Under the pieces are notes generated by a model. It was not told the DNA's origin and ran no database searches. It saw nothing but the letters and a program-made list of their open reading frames with translations. Both the position numbers and the translations under genes were made by a program. DNA of 64,000 nucleotides. Source: HNR sp040400085. Its GTDB lineage: Bacteria; Actinomycetota; Actinomycetes; Actinomycetales; Microbacteriaceae. Below, piece by piece: positions 39,311 to 47,909 of this stretch (within the stretch, counting starts at the first letter, position 1; each line of letters opens with the position of its first letter). The DNA is taken from positions 62,001-126,000 of the forward strand of contig JBBAQX010000004.1 of NCBI GenBank assembly GCA_040400085.1. The letters run 5' to 3'.

Positions 39311-39720
39311 ACCCTGGGGTACACCGAAGGTAGCCCCCGGCCTAACCCGATCTTCCCGTAAGCCCTTCCCTGGGGGGTCACTGTATACATGGGCTCATAG
39401 CTATGGAGAGTCTTGGAGCCCCCATCCCAACGACCAAACGACTTCGGGGCATGGGTCAGAACGTTCTGTGTGTGGTGGGTCAGGTCCGTCATCTTGATGT
39501 AACCGGCATCCTTCAAAGCCCGAAACGTCCTGGGGTCCGCCTTTACCTGGGTAGCCTCGTAGATGTGGTACCTGTAGGTCTCCAGGGGAAGACCCTTCAA
39601 GGCCAAGCCCTTCGCTGACTCCTCACCCCAACGGGACCGCTCCTTTTCAACAGCCTGATCAAAGATACGAACCATCTCGGCCAGGACACGGTGCTGTTGG
39701 GGGGAAATCTTGGCGGACAT
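39244..39720 (-). CDS. Hypothetical protein, HTH-like
   Basis: 158 residues. The first 100 (SPQQHRVLAEMVRIFDQAVE, TFRALKDAGYIKMTDL) resemble a winged-helix arrangement. The last 22 residues overlap the start of the next gene (67 bases) and may be poorly conserved. Confidence 0.6.
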   Translation of the reverse strand: MSAKISPQQHRVLAEMVRIFDQAVEKERSRWGEESAKGLALKGLPLETYRYHIYEATQVKADPRTFRALKDAGYIKMTDLTHHTQNVLTHAPKSFGRWDGGSKTLHSYEPMYTVTPQGRAYGKIGLGRGLPSVYPRVCASPSTRRPWPTTGWIILKSR

Positions 39721-39750
39721 ACTTCTACTCTACGCATCGAAAACAGGGTT

Positions 39751-40149
39751 TTAGGCAGAGAAGTCGCTGAGCGCGTACTTCTGCTGAGCCCGGAGAAGAC
39801 CCGCGATAGCCACGTCCAGGGCGATGACCGTCTGAGGGTCATCCTTGGCCAGCCTCCCCTTGTTAGACTCGTGGATAACCCTGGAGAACCTCTTGAGGTT
39901 CTGTACAAGCTTCTCCAACCCGACCATGCGATCCCACCCAAAGTCCTCACAAGACTCTTCGTCAAGGGGGTCCCTGGCACCTGAGGACAAGGCCCCTAGC
40001 TGAGAGGGTATGGCCCGGATCTCGGGGGAAGAGGACACCGTCCACCCGGACTTCGTTAGCTCCTGGTAAACCCTGGCAAGGTCTTCCAAGTGCTTCAACG
40101 TATCCGCAGCGAAAACCCGGGTAGCTTCAAGGGTTGCCAAACTCGACAT
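39751..40149 (-). CDS. Hypothetical helical protein
   Basis: 132 residues, mostly alpha-helical (HLEDLARVYQELTKSGW), no family recognised. Ten bases downstream of the next gene in the same direction. Confidence 0.65.
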   Translation of the reverse strand: MSSLATLEATRVFAADTLKHLEDLARVYQELTKSGWTVSSSPEIRAIPSQLGALSSGARDPLDEESCEDFGWDRMVGLEKLVQNLKRFSRVIHESNKGRLAKDDPQTVIALDVAIAGLLRAQQKYALSDFSA

Positions 40150-40159
40150 GGGAACCCTT

Positions 40160-40357
40160 CTACGTAGCTCTACGGGGCTTTTTCACAGCAATCTTGGCTT
40201 CGATGGAGGCGGCTACTTCCTTCAGGGCAACCTGGACCCGGGCGATATCCTTATCGTCAAGGTCCCTGTAAAGCCACTCTGAGCCGTTATCGACCTCTGC
40301 CTTGAGGGAAGAGGCCACCACCTGCCAAACGTAACGCTTGGCTTCTGCCTTTGTCAT
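40160..40357 (-). CDS. Hypothetical small protein
   Basis: 65 residues from ATG 40357, which forms an ATGA with the stop of the upstream gene. Lys/Ala-rich helical protein with a basic tail (VKKPRRAT). Confidence 0.65.
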   Translation of the reverse strand: MTKAEAKRYVWQVVASSLKAEVDNGSEWLYRDLDDKDIARVQVALKEVAASIEAKIAVKKPRRAT

Positions 40358-41043
40358 GGATCGGTCAGGAAGGGCAACTGGTTGGCCATGTGCTCCTCTA
40401 GCTCTGCGGCCCCTTCCTTGTCCTCTGCGGCCAGCCTGGCTTTCGCCTCGGAAGCCGCCTTGGTCAAGTTGGTTTCGGCTGCAACCCGGCTCTCGTTTCC
40501 GCAAACCTGGTCCACAGCAACACCCTTGGGCCGACCCACCATGATTTTTTCCACGTTACCTACTCCTGCGATGTTCCTGTGATAGTGGTAACCATCTTCG
40601 CTGGGGATGATAGGCTTGTTCAAGACTTTTTGTGCGTCTTTAGCGCACACCTTGGGGCTACCTGAGGTGATGTGCTCCATGGCATGACTCACCTCGGCGT
40701 AGTAGCCCGGCTGGTGGTAGGCTGAACGCTTGTAGCTCTTGATGACACCCTTGCCCTCCGCGGAACCGTCTGTCCCGGTAGCAACCCCCTTGAGACCATA
40801 CGGTGTCGTCTTGTAAGCCGCAAAGGCAATAGGGGTCCCGCCGTCGCCCAGGAACACCGTCCAGGTATCCTGATCCGCCAACAGCGCTTCCATGTTGGCC
40901 AGGTTGTACCCGATACTCTTGTAGGAGATCAGGTACATCTCCCACACAGCTTGGGCGTAAGGTAGACGACCAGATCCACTCACCTGCACCTTGGACGCCG
41001 CCTTACGCAACCGCCACCGGGCCACTACATTGGTTGGGCTCAT
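40354..41043 (-). CDS. Possible GNAT-fold protein
   Basis: 229 residues. The central part (WTVFLGDGGTPIAFAAYKTT, YGLKGVATGTDGSAEGKG) has the strand-turn order of GNAT acyltransferases, but the pyrophosphate-loop signature is not clear. It begins NVVARWRLRKAASK, loosely similar to the KYAAK starts elsewhere. The C-terminal 50 residues are Ala/Glu/Lys-rich. Coupled to both neighbours by ATGA overlaps. Confidence 0.5.
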   Translation of the reverse strand: MSPTNVVARWRLRKAASKVQVSGSGRLPYAQAVWEMYLISYKSIGYNLANMEALLADQDTWTVFLGDGGTPIAFAAYKTTPYGLKGVATGTDGSAEGKGVIKSYKRSAYHQPGYYAEVSHAMEHITSGSPKVCAKDAQKVLNKPIIPSEDGYHYHRNIAGVGNVEKIMVGRPKGVAVDQVCGNESRVAAETNLTKAASEAKARLAAEDKEGAAELEEHMANQLPFLTDP

Positions 41044-41738
41044 ACTGCCTCTTTTGCCTTGTAAGCCCTGGCAACACGCAACGACGCAAAGAGGGCCATC
41101 TGGCTTTCGTCCGGGGCAAAGAGGATCTTCTTCATCTGCTGCAAGAAGAAAGCCCGGTCCTCCCTGTCTTCGGGGCTATTTTCCAGGGACTCTTTCACGT
41201 CCTCTGCCAGTGCGTTGTACTGATGCTCCCTGTCGGTTGCGGGTCTCGGCAACGGCAAGCCCTCTGACAACTCGACCAGGTCCTCTTCCCCTTCCGGGGT
41301 TGTCTGCCAAGCGGCAACGTAGCTATCCCAGGCTCGTTGTAGCTGGTTGACCAACCGCACAAGCTGCGGCTGCTTCCCAAGGACCCGTTCCATGGTCCGC
41401 ACACCGCCCCAGAGATCCGAGAGGTAGTCATCCCCCACCTTCTCGGTGATGCCGTCGTTGTCGGGTTTCTTGGTCCACATCGAGCAAGCCACCCAAATCT
41501 GCTGCATGGCATACTGGACAGCCCGGATCTGCAACGAAGGCCGCTTCATCTTGGAAACGACCTGGGGCATCAACGTGTCAATGATCGGGGCAATCCCCTC
41601 CAAGAGTTCCAAAGCCTTGTGGGCAAAGATAGTCGACTGCTTCCGATTCTCGAAGATCAGGTCCCCGCTCAGGTCCCTGGAGTCTGCCTGAAGCAGGTGC
41701 TCAATCAAGTCAAGACGTGTTTGGTAATCCGGGTGCAT
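41040..41738 (-). CDS. Hypothetical protein
   Basis: 232 residues, helical, acidic; no family recognised. Operon member (ATGA downstream, 9 bases from the upstream gene). Confidence 0.65.
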   Translation of the reverse strand: MHPDYQTRLDLIEHLLQADSRDLSGDLIFENRKQSTIFAHKALELLEGIAPIIDTLMPQVVSKMKRPSLQIRAVQYAMQQIWVACSMWTKKPDNDGITEKVGDDYLSDLWGGVRTMERVLGKQPQLVRLVNQLQRAWDSYVAAWQTTPEGEEDLVELSEGLPLPRPATDREHQYNALAEDVKESLENSPEDREDRAFFLQQMKKILFAPDESQMALFASLRVARAYKAKEAV

Positions 41739-41747
41739 GGCGTAGCC

Positions 41748-42665
41748 TCAGGCGTTAAGGGGCTGGAGATCCCAGCTTTCCGTCTCTTTCCAGGGGATGA
41801 CCTCTTCCAAGGTCTCCCGGACCTTGGGGTTATCCCGGTACCCCTTCTCCAAAGCTTCCGCCAAGAAAGCGAAAATCTTGGCCTTCCACGGGGTCCATAC
41901 CCCAGGGTTTACCCCGTTCGGGTACTTGGCAGCCAAAGAAGGTAGCTTCGGTTGCCCTGCCGGCTTCCCACCACGCCAACCCAGGATCTCACTGTCCGAT
42001 AGCTCACCCTCCAAGAGGAGTTGCAGGTAGGCATAGGCATCCGGATGAATCCTATCCAACCCCCCCTTGAAGGTCTTGAACAACGCCTCCAAGCTCCCCG
42101 GGGGCAGCTTCATGAGAACGTCTACTGTGTCGTCCATATCCCGGAAGGTCGGCAAGTCCACCTGGCCCCCTCCCGACTCCTCTTCCTGGGAAAGCGAATC
42201 TGCATTGTCCTTCCCATAGGACTTGGACTTACGAAGGGCGTCAATGGCAGCCCGCGTCAACGACGTCCACAGCCACGACATGACCTTCTGGAACGGCTGG
42301 CTCTTGTCGATCTTCGCCCTGCCCGTGCTCAAGAAGTCCGTGAGCCAGTCCATGAGGAAGTCAAGAGCCCTCTCCCGGTCACCCTTGAAATACTTCAAGA
42401 CGTGCTTGACCGCTGAGATCCCAAAGTCTGCCCCATAGGCCGGAGGCAAAGCCCTTCGTGGCTGAGGAGCCGTGCCATTGGGCAAGGGGGGGAGTCCCTG
42501 GATACCCAGGTCTACCAGCACCCGGAAGATACCGTGGCCGAAGGTTTTGGCGGCATCGTAGTCCCCGGCCAAAACCACCATGGCACGGGCCAGGCGCATG
42601 GCCAGGGGCAACGACGCATACACGTCGCGGGCTAGTTTGTTAGCTTGCTGGGCAAATCGTTGCAT
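41748..42665 (-). CDS. Putative sigma-like protein
   Basis: 305 residues. FQKVMSWLWTSLTRAAIDAL followed by RKSKSYG resembles sigma region 2 (Trp-rich helix leading into I/A-D-x-x-R), and DAYAYLQLLLEGELSDSEIL resembles region 4. This pattern is like divergent ECF-type or structural sigma-like phage proteins. The long first helix pair could be membrane- or core-binding. Assignment rests on motif impression only. Confidence 0.4.
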   Translation of the reverse strand: MQRFAQQANKLARDVYASLPLAMRLARAMVVLAGDYDAAKTFGHGIFRVLVDLGIQGLPPLPNGTAPQPRRALPPAYGADFGISAVKHVLKYFKGDRERALDFLMDWLTDFLSTGRAKIDKSQPFQKVMSWLWTSLTRAAIDALRKSKSYGKDNADSLSQEEESGGGQVDLPTFRDMDDTVDVLMKLPPGSLEALFKTFKGGLDRIHPDAYAYLQLLLEGELSDSEILGWRGGKPAGQPKLPSLAAKYPNGVNPGVWTPWKAKIFAFLAEALEKGYRDNPKVRETLEEVIPWKETESWDLQPLNA

Positions 42666-42684
42666 GGGGTCTCCATCTCAGGCC

Positions 42685-42987
42685 CTAAAGGGAGACTAAC
42701 GGTACGATCTTGCCACCAGGACACGCTTGCCGAGCAAGGTCAATGATAAAATTGACCCCGTTGGAGTTTGCCTCCGCGGTAAACACCTTCCGGTCAGCCC
42801 TCCAGGGTACCGCCTGCATCAGGGTGACAGACCCTTCCGAGTTGATCATGTAGCAATGGTCCGGTCGGCCATCAGCCCTCACGCTCATGACCATGGCCCA
42901 GAACACTCCCACCCCCAGCAACGTCACGGTTACCCAGAAGCAGTAAACAGGGTAGTTCGCCTCAAGCCACACCAGGAATTTGCCCAT
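42685..42987 (-). CDS. Small membrane protein
   Basis: 100 residues from ATG 42987 (MGKFLVWLEANYP). One hydrophobic helix FWVTVTLLGVGVFWAMVMSV near residues 15-35, then a soluble domain with two cysteines. N-in/C-out topology would put the domain in the periplasm. No lysis cassette neighbours were identified. Confidence 0.65.
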   Translation of the reverse strand: MGKFLVWLEANYPVYCFWVTVTLLGVGVFWAMVMSVRADGRPDHCYMINSEGSVTLMQAVPWRADRKVFTAEANSNGVNFIIDLARQACPGGKIVPLVSL

Positions 42988-42992
42988 CGTGA

Positions 42993-43259
42993 TCACGCTT
43001 TCTCCAGAAGGTTTACGCACAGGTCCACCAGAAGCCAGTCTAGCAGTATCCTGGAGGGGGCTTCTTCCCCCTCCCCATCCCCGTCCTGGAAAGCATGGTA
43101 GGCTTTCAGAACTTCCTTCCGCTCCCCCTTGGTCAGACCGGGTATCTCCCGGGCCAGGTCAAAGTCGTTGCATGACCTGTTGGACAGCGTATCTGAGTAA
43201 CTTTTCAGCAAGGCGACAAGCACCTTGCGGAAGGCAGGGCTGATAGCGGGAGGGGGCAT
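42993..43259 (-). CDS. Hypothetical protein
   Basis: 88 residues, helical with an acidic linker (DGDGEGEEAPS). Five bases upstream of the small membrane protein gene. Unrecognised. Confidence 0.65.
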   Translation of the reverse strand: MPPPAISPAFRKVLVALLKSYSDTLSNRSCNDFDLAREIPGLTKGERKEVLKAYHAFQDGDGEGEEAPSRILLDWLLVDLCVNLLEKA

Positions 43260-43268
43260 ACCCTCCGA

Positions 43269-44180
43269 TTACACCGTGCCAGCCTCCCTTTTGAACGAAG
43301 CCCACGCCGCCTGGTCTTTCCAACCCAGGCTGGGGGCCCGCTCCTCGCTTAGTGCCTTCACCATCTCCAAGTAACCTGGCTTGCTCAGCAGGTTGGAGAG
43401 CTTGCCCATGGCTTCCCGAAGCTCTGCGGTCACATCGGCCGCCGTGCTCTCCCCATCCTCCCACAAGGACTCCATGGGGGTCTCCCCCTCTTCGATGTTG
43501 GTAGGATCAAACCCCGTGAGGGTTTCCCGCGCCCTACGCCAGGTCGTCCGACAGTAGTTCCGGAAGATGTTGGCCACCGCCACCGCAAGGTAGCTGTTGA
43601 AATTCAGCTTCGAGGGCGTCTCCACAGGGACATACACTTCCCGGCTCACCATCTTCGGCATGACCGGGGCATGGTGAACCCTCCGGAACGGACGGTACTC
43701 CATGTACCGGAAGATATCCGCAATCCAGAACCGGGCCTGGACGGAACCATGCTCCTTCTCGTTGCAAGGCTCAGGGCACCACCCCAGGTAGGAGGTGTGC
43801 GTCTTCTTCCCCCACTTCTCCGGAGGCAGATGCACCCGGGTGATGTTGTCGTACTCCACCCACCGGGCCTTACGCCACTGGAGGGTCGTCCATTGCTTCA
43901 AGGTCACCCCACACATCGCCGCTGCTTCCGCCGCCGTCACCACAGACGGCAACACCATCTTCTCGGCCTTCTTGATCTCCCGGATCGCAGCTTCCTTGGC
44001 CCGGTACTTCTCGATAACCTGTGCCTCGATGAGCCGCTGCCACACAGTCTGCACCAACTCATCGTGCATATGGCCCTTCCGGTCCAAACGGCTCAGAAGG
44101 GCCTCCACCCGCTTGTGATGCAAGCGGTAAAGCTCTGAGTAGTCTTTCGGGGCCCCGGTGGGGATCTTCTCAGTCGTCAT
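43269..44180 (-). CDS. Putative RNA polymerase sigma factor-like protein
   Basis: 303 residues. The N-terminus (YSELYRLHHKRVEALLSRLD then HDELVQTVWQRLIEA) fits sigma region 2.1-2.2, and FNSYLAVAVANIFRNYCRTT followed by WRRARE fits regions 2.3-2.4. Between them lies a DNA-binding-like segment (VTAAEAAAMCGVTLKQW). It is the first gene of the minus-strand block next to the strand switch, a sensible place for a late-transcription regulator. Confidence 0.5.
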   Translation of the reverse strand: MTTEKIPTGAPKDYSELYRLHHKRVEALLSRLDRKGHMHDELVQTVWQRLIEAQVIEKYRAKEAAIREIKKAEKMVLPSVVTAAEAAAMCGVTLKQWTTLQWRKARWVEYDNITRVHLPPEKWGKKTHTSYLGWCPEPCNEKEHGSVQARFWIADIFRYMEYRPFRRVHHAPVMPKMVSREVYVPVETPSKLNFNSYLAVAVANIFRNYCRTTWRRARETLTGFDPTNIEEGETPMESLWEDGESTAADVTAELREAMGKLSNLLSKPGYLEMVKALSEERAPSLGWKDQAAWASFKREAGTV

Positions 44181-44244
44181 GTCGGCCCTCTACGGCGTAA
44201 GAGGCTGGCGTTTAGTGCCTCACCTAGCAGAAACGCCACACCCC

Positions 44245-44913
44245 ATGCTAATTAATTCTGACCCCCCCAACGTCTCTCAGACCAGCCTCGAATTCATGCG
44301 GGAGGTGTCAAAAGATACCCCCTCCATGGACACCCTCCGGGCCCTCCTGGACCAGTACCTTGCCCATCGCCTAGACGTTCTAGGCCCCCTGAAACCTGTC
44401 ACGGTCATCGGACCTGAAGCCCTCGCCTTCTATCTCTTGGAAGGTTCCTGGGGGGTCTCCGTTGACACCCTCTTCTTCCCGGGCTCCGGACTCTCCCTCG
44501 CCAAGTACAAGCTTGGCCCAACTATGGGCTTTGGCCGGGAGTTCAACTTCCCCGAGTACGAGATTGTCCTACACATGATGGAGGGGACCCTCCCCGCCTA
44601 CTACCCCTTCCCTTTTTACGGGGTGCCTCAACCCATTCACCTTCTTGGTCTCCGGGTCGCCGCCAAAGCCATCGCCCGACCCTCCCAACGTATCCCTATC
44701 CTCAAGGATGCCGTAACCCTCCTCGCTTCTCTCGAACACCCCCACGACCACAGATGCCCCAGGGTCGGGTTTACCTTGGCTTGCTACCTTGCCACTTTGC
44801 TGTTCCCTGGACGCACGATTCCCCGAGATCCACCACCCCTTCCTAAAAAGGGACCCCGTAAGAAGGGGGCGCTCTCGTTAAGAGAGCGCAGAGGTCTCAG
44901 GGTCTACAGCTAG
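44245..44913 (+). CDS. Hypothetical protein
   Basis: 222 residues from ATG 44245. Alpha/beta with a hydrophobic C-terminal segment (GFTLACYLATLLFPG) and a basic tail (PKKGPRKKG). No family recognised. Divergent from the sigma-like gene. Confidence 0.65.
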   Translation: MLINSDPPNVSQTSLEFMREVSKDTPSMDTLRALLDQYLAHRLDVLGPLKPVTVIGPEALAFYLLEGSWGVSVDTLFFPGSGLSLAKYKLGPTMGFGREFNFPEYEIVLHMMEGTLPAYYPFPFYGVPQPIHLLGLRVAAKAIARPSQRIPILKDAVTLLASLEHPHDHRCPRVGFTLACYLATLLFPGRTIPRDPPPLPKKGPRKKGALSLRERRGLRVYS

Positions 44914-45129
44914 AGATGGGTGCTGGGGAGGGGGTGCCCTGGTCCTAGGTCAAGGCAGGCGCCTATCTTGACCCGAGGAAGGGGTGACTTGGAGATGGGG
45001 AGGTGCTTGGATCTTGGGCCCGGAGATTGAGCGTCTAGGGGATGAGGGATCTAGGGGATGAGGGATCAAGAGGGGGATGGTTACTTTACCCAGCCTGGGA
45101 GGGGATCTAGGTCTCCGGGGCTGGGGTCT

Positions 45130-45155
45130 AACTCTTTCAGGGCCCTGAAAGAGTT
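45130..45155. repeat. 26-base perfect palindrome
   Basis: aactctttcaggg/ccctgaaagagtt is a perfect inverted repeat with no spacer. Could be a cruciform, protein-binding site or bidirectional terminator. Confidence 0.7.
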
Positions 45156-45690
45156 TGTCGCTACGAGATAGGGGCTTGGAGGTCTGGTTTCCCTGGGCAG
45201 CGGATCGGGTCAAGAGGTTGGCCTTCTCTACCCAGGGGTCTTTCTGACTCTGTGGTTCGGCCCGTTATCCCAAGGAGGGTGTCCCTGTAGGACCTACTCC
45301 TTGAAACATGAGCCTTATTTTATCTTGGCAGGGGAGAGGGGGATCTTCGACTCGGAGGTGGTTGGGTTCTAGTAGGGGGTTGGTGGTATGTGCTTCTAGG
45401 GGATGATTGGGTTCTAGGAGGGGGGAGGGATTGGTTGAGGTGTGTTGATCTGGGGGATGGTTGGTTGAGGGATGGTCTAGAGGATGGTTGGTTGAGGTGT
45501 GTTGATCTGGGTAGGTGGTTTGGGGATAGGGAGTGGGTTGAGTGGTGGGGGTAGAGGTTGAAGGTTGAGGATGGGGAGTGGGTTGAGTGGGCTTCTCTTT
45601 TGGAGTAGCGGTTTTTTGGAGGGGTTCCTAGAGTGAGTTTCAGTTACCCTCGGGATGAACGCTCTAGGAGATAGACATCTAATTAGATGA

Positions 45691-45723
45691 CCCCCTCTTT
45701 AAGTCAATGACTTAAAGAGGGGG
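45691..45723. terminator. 13-bp hairpin, probable bidirectional terminator
   Basis: ccccctctttaag pairs cttaaagaggggg with loop tcaatga; both flanks could act as terminators between the blocks. Confidence 0.6.
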
Positions 45724-45744
45724 GTGTGGGGGGAGCCGGCCCAG

Positions 45745-45766
45745 GGTCCCGCCGGAAGGCGGGACC
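45745..45766. terminator. 9-bp hairpin with GGAA tetraloop
   Basis: ggtcccgcc pairs ggcgggacc around ggaa, 45 bases before the first late gene. No T-run follows, so it may be regulatory rather than a terminator. Confidence 0.5.
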
Positions 45767-45810
45767 GGGTCAGCCTCTAGGGGGGAGGGGGGTGTGCTAG
45801 GCTCACCTCT

Positions 45811-46125
45811 ATGGTGACTAGATTGACCCTGGGGGATCTCAAAGAGGGGGCCAGCCTCAAAGCAGACCTCCCCCCTCTTCGGGTAGGTGAGAAGATCAGG
45901 CTCCCGGCCTTGGTCTTGAGACGGAAGCGATCAGGAAGGACCCTAGAGACCTCCCTGGAGGGGGTCTATCGCGTGGAAGAGGTCACCCTGGCCCTGGGCC
46001 GGGGCTGGGCCCAGGAAGCCCGCCTTGTGGCCCAGGGCGTAGCCCCTGCTTGGAGGACAACCAAGAACCCACCCCCCCGGGTCCTGGGGCCCACTCAGCA
46101 GACCTTCAGTGTAGAGGACCCATGA
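45811..46125 (+). CDS. Hypothetical protein
   Basis: 104 residues, beta-rich and basic (GEKIRLPALVLRRKRSGRTL). First gene of the plus-strand late block; overlaps the next gene by 4 bases. Unrecognised. Confidence 0.65.
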   Translation: MVTRLTLGDLKEGASLKADLPPLRVGEKIRLPALVLRRKRSGRTLETSLEGVYRVEEVTLALGRGWAQEARLVAQGVAPAWRTTKNPPPRVLGPTQQTFSVEDP

Positions 46126-46304
46126 CCCCTCCCCCCGATAGTCTGAAGGCCCGTAGAGAAGCCCTCCTCAACGCCTGGGCCCATGCCAGGGTTGAAGACA
46201 AGAGGCTACCCCCCGAGCCACCCGAAGATATCCCATCCCCGGCCCTGGAGGCTCTCATCGCCCTGGGGCAGCGTGTCGCCTTCCTTGAAGAGCACTGGTC
46301 CTGA
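46122..46304 (+). CDS. Hypothetical small protein
   Basis: 60 residues from ATG 46122, coupled by ATGA to the previous gene. Helical with a Pro-rich middle. Confidence 0.6.
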   Translation: MTPPPDSLKARREALLNAWAHARVEDKRLPPEPPEDIPSPALEALIALGQRVAFLEEHWS

Positions 46305-46349
46305 GGGTGTCGGGGGAAACCTTCTTTACCCGGCCCCTTGGTGGGTCCT

Positions 46350-46487
46350 ATGGCCTACCTCATCGGAGCTTTTCTTCTGGCTGCCTTTTTGGCAGCCCCC
46401 CCTACCCTTTCAAACCGGGGCTTCGTAGCAGGGCTTCTCTGCCTGGCTGTCGCTCTGGCTGGGGGTCCGGGAGGGAAGAATCGGTAA
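46350..46487 (+). CDS. Small two-helix membrane protein
   Basis: 45 residues. Two hydrophobic helices, YLIGAFLLAAFLAAP and FVAGLLCLAVALAGG, joined by a short turn, with a basic C-terminus (GGKNR). The size and topology would fit a holin-like or regulatory membrane peptide, but no lysin is adjacent. No strong ribosome-binding site was seen. Confidence 0.5.
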   Translation: MAYLIGAFLLAAFLAAPPTLSNRGFVAGLLCLAVALAGGPGGKNR

Positions 46488-46517
46488 AACCCACCCGGCG
46501 GCAACGTAGAGGGTAGA

Positions 46518-46778
46518 ATGACCCGAGAACAGTACGCCCCCGAGATCATGGCCAACCTCTACAGGCTCTACGAGATGGGGTTCACGGAGGGGTACTACAT
46601 CGCCATCCTCGGGGCCTTGTCGGCCGATAGCGGCCTCCTGGTTCCGATCTATACCTGGCTAGGGGACCACGGCCTCTTCGCTCCCTTCAAGGAGTGGGTC
46701 AAGTCTTACCCATCCTCCAACCTTCAAGACCCTTCGGTTCAAAGGGTCCTGGAAAACCTACGTAAGACCCATGACTGA
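46518..46778 (+). CDS. Hypothetical protein
   Basis: 86 residues, aromatic-rich helical protein (NLYRLYEMGFTEGYYIAILG). Overlaps the next small gene by 8 bases. Unrecognised. Confidence 0.65.
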   Translation: MTREQYAPEIMANLYRLYEMGFTEGYYIAILGALSADSGLLVPIYTWLGDHGLFAPFKEWVKSYPSSNLQDPSVQRVLENLRKTHD

Positions 46779-46944
46779 TGACCTTGAGCTTCTCATTACC
46801 AGGGCCGCAGACCTCTTGAGCAAGGGGGTCAGCGCTTCTGCTTGCCGGGTTGCTCTCATCAAGCAGGGGCAGCCACCTTCCCTGGTGTACCTCACCGTAC
46901 AAGCCGCGGTGCTCTTGCATGGGTACCGTAAGACCCACCCCTGA
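46771..46944 (+). CDS. Hypothetical small protein
   Basis: 57 residues (MTDDLELLITRAADLL...), helical with an amphipathic pattern. Starts inside the previous gene and ends 13 bases before the next, consistent with operon packing. Confidence 0.6.
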   Translation: MTDDLELLITRAADLLSKGVSASACRVALIKQGQPPSLVYLTVQAAVLLHGYRKTHP

Positions 46945-46957
46945 GCCCAAAGGCCCC

Positions 46958-47353
46958 ATGTCCGATACCCCCGTCCAATACATCCACGTCAACGTCTCGG
47001 GTAAGCTTCTCTTTGAATCCATGGGGGAGGACCACCGAAACGAGTTGGAGTCCTTCTGCCTGGGGGTGGCCATGGGGGAGAAACCCAAGGTAACCCCCAA
47101 GGTCTACTACCTGGCTACCCTGTGGCAGAAACAAGCGGCCAGGCTTCGGCGGGGGTTCGAGCCCATGGCCCTGGACAGGTTGGTGGTGGAGACGGACTTC
47201 ATCGCAAAGAGCCTGGCGTCCCTGGTTCTCTTCTCGGCGGCGAAGCGCCGGTATTCGAGAGAGTATGCCCGTAAGGCCAGGGAAGAGAGCCTCAAGGTCA
47301 CGCCCCCCAAGAAAAGCACCCCCAGGTCTAAAGGTCGGTTTGCCTCCCCGTAG
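46958..47353 (+). CDS. Hypothetical protein
   Basis: 131 residues from ATG 46958 (MSDTPVQYIHVNVSG). Beta start, helical middle, strongly basic Lys/Arg/Pro tail (PPKKSTPRSKGRF) that could bind nucleic acid. Confidence 0.65.
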   Translation: MSDTPVQYIHVNVSGKLLFESMGEDHRNELESFCLGVAMGEKPKVTPKVYYLATLWQKQAARLRRGFEPMALDRLVVETDFIAKSLASLVLFSAAKRRYSREYARKAREESLKVTPPKKSTPRSKGRFASP

Positions 47354-47365
47354 AGACTCGGTACC

Positions 47366-47836
47366 ATGAAGACCCCGACCCTGACCTGGTCCGACCCCAC
47401 CTTCAACAGCACCTCCAAGGAGGGCTATGTCGCCCTGATGAGCCAGGGCGAGGAAGTTCTTGTAGTTAGCTCCTACCTCCTGGATTCTGCGGAGACCTAC
47501 CAGGTGGTCCTCTCCTACATGGGGACCTACACCCCGGGGGGTGGCGCCATGGAGGTCTACTACTGCGAGCGGAAAGACGGTAGCCAGGACCCGGAGCGTC
47601 TCTGGAATACCCTGGTCAAGGCGGTGACCAAGATGACTTCGGCTCGGGAGGTTATCCGGTCTTTCGAGACCAGCCCCCGGTGGGCCGTGATGGAAGATCC
47701 CATCAACAGCTACGAACCCCCCACCGACCACCCCTGCTGCTTAAAAGTAAGGCTAGGGTTTTGTAGAGGGGGCCGTGAGCCCCATCCGTCCCCTCTACAA
47801 AGCGATCATTCTCCTTGCCCACCTCGCTTTGGGTGA
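47366..47836 (+). CDS. Hypothetical protein
   Basis: 156 residues. Beta-rich with several Tyr and Thr runs (SYLLDSAETYQVVLSYMGTY). The last 30 residues overlap the following GTG-start small gene and look less protein-like. Confidence 0.6.
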   Translation: MKTPTLTWSDPTFNSTSKEGYVALMSQGEEVLVVSSYLLDSAETYQVVLSYMGTYTPGGGAMEVYYCERKDGSQDPERLWNTLVKAVTKMTSAREVIRSFETSPRWAVMEDPINSYEPPTDHPCCLKVRLGFCRGGREPHPSPLQSDHSPCPPRFG

Positions 47837-47900
47837 AGAGAAAGAATGGGAGAAGCGTTCTGAGCCCTTGCTCAAGGGAGAGGCTGCCCTCGTGGTGTAA
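47775..47900 (+). CDS. Possible 41-residue protein (GTG start)
   Basis: SPIRPLYKAIILLAHLALGE reads as an amphipathic/hydrophobic helix followed by a charged helix (EEKEWEKRSE). GAGGGGG lies just upstream of the GTG. It overlaps the end of the previous gene by 62 bases, so the call is tentative. Confidence 0.45.
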   Translation: MSPIRPLYKAIILLAHLALGEEKEWEKRSEPLLKGEAALVV

Positions 47901-47909
47901 CCACGGGGT

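Larger units (their letters stand above)
44914..45810. repeat. G-rich non-coding region with direct repeats at the strand switch
   Basis: About 900 bases without a credible gene. The plus strand is strongly G/T-rich. Direct repeats include ctaggggatgagggat (twice, 45035-45070), ggttggttgaggtgtgttga (twice, about 45430-45510) and ggatggggagtgggttgagt-type units (45525-45595). Three strong palindromes follow. The asymmetry and repeats suggest an origin, terminus or packaging region. Confidence 0.6.

Noticed and set aside
46892..47731. 279-codon minus-strand frame opposite small late genes
   Set aside because: Gly/Pro/His-rich shadow of several short sense genes that carry start/stop overlaps.
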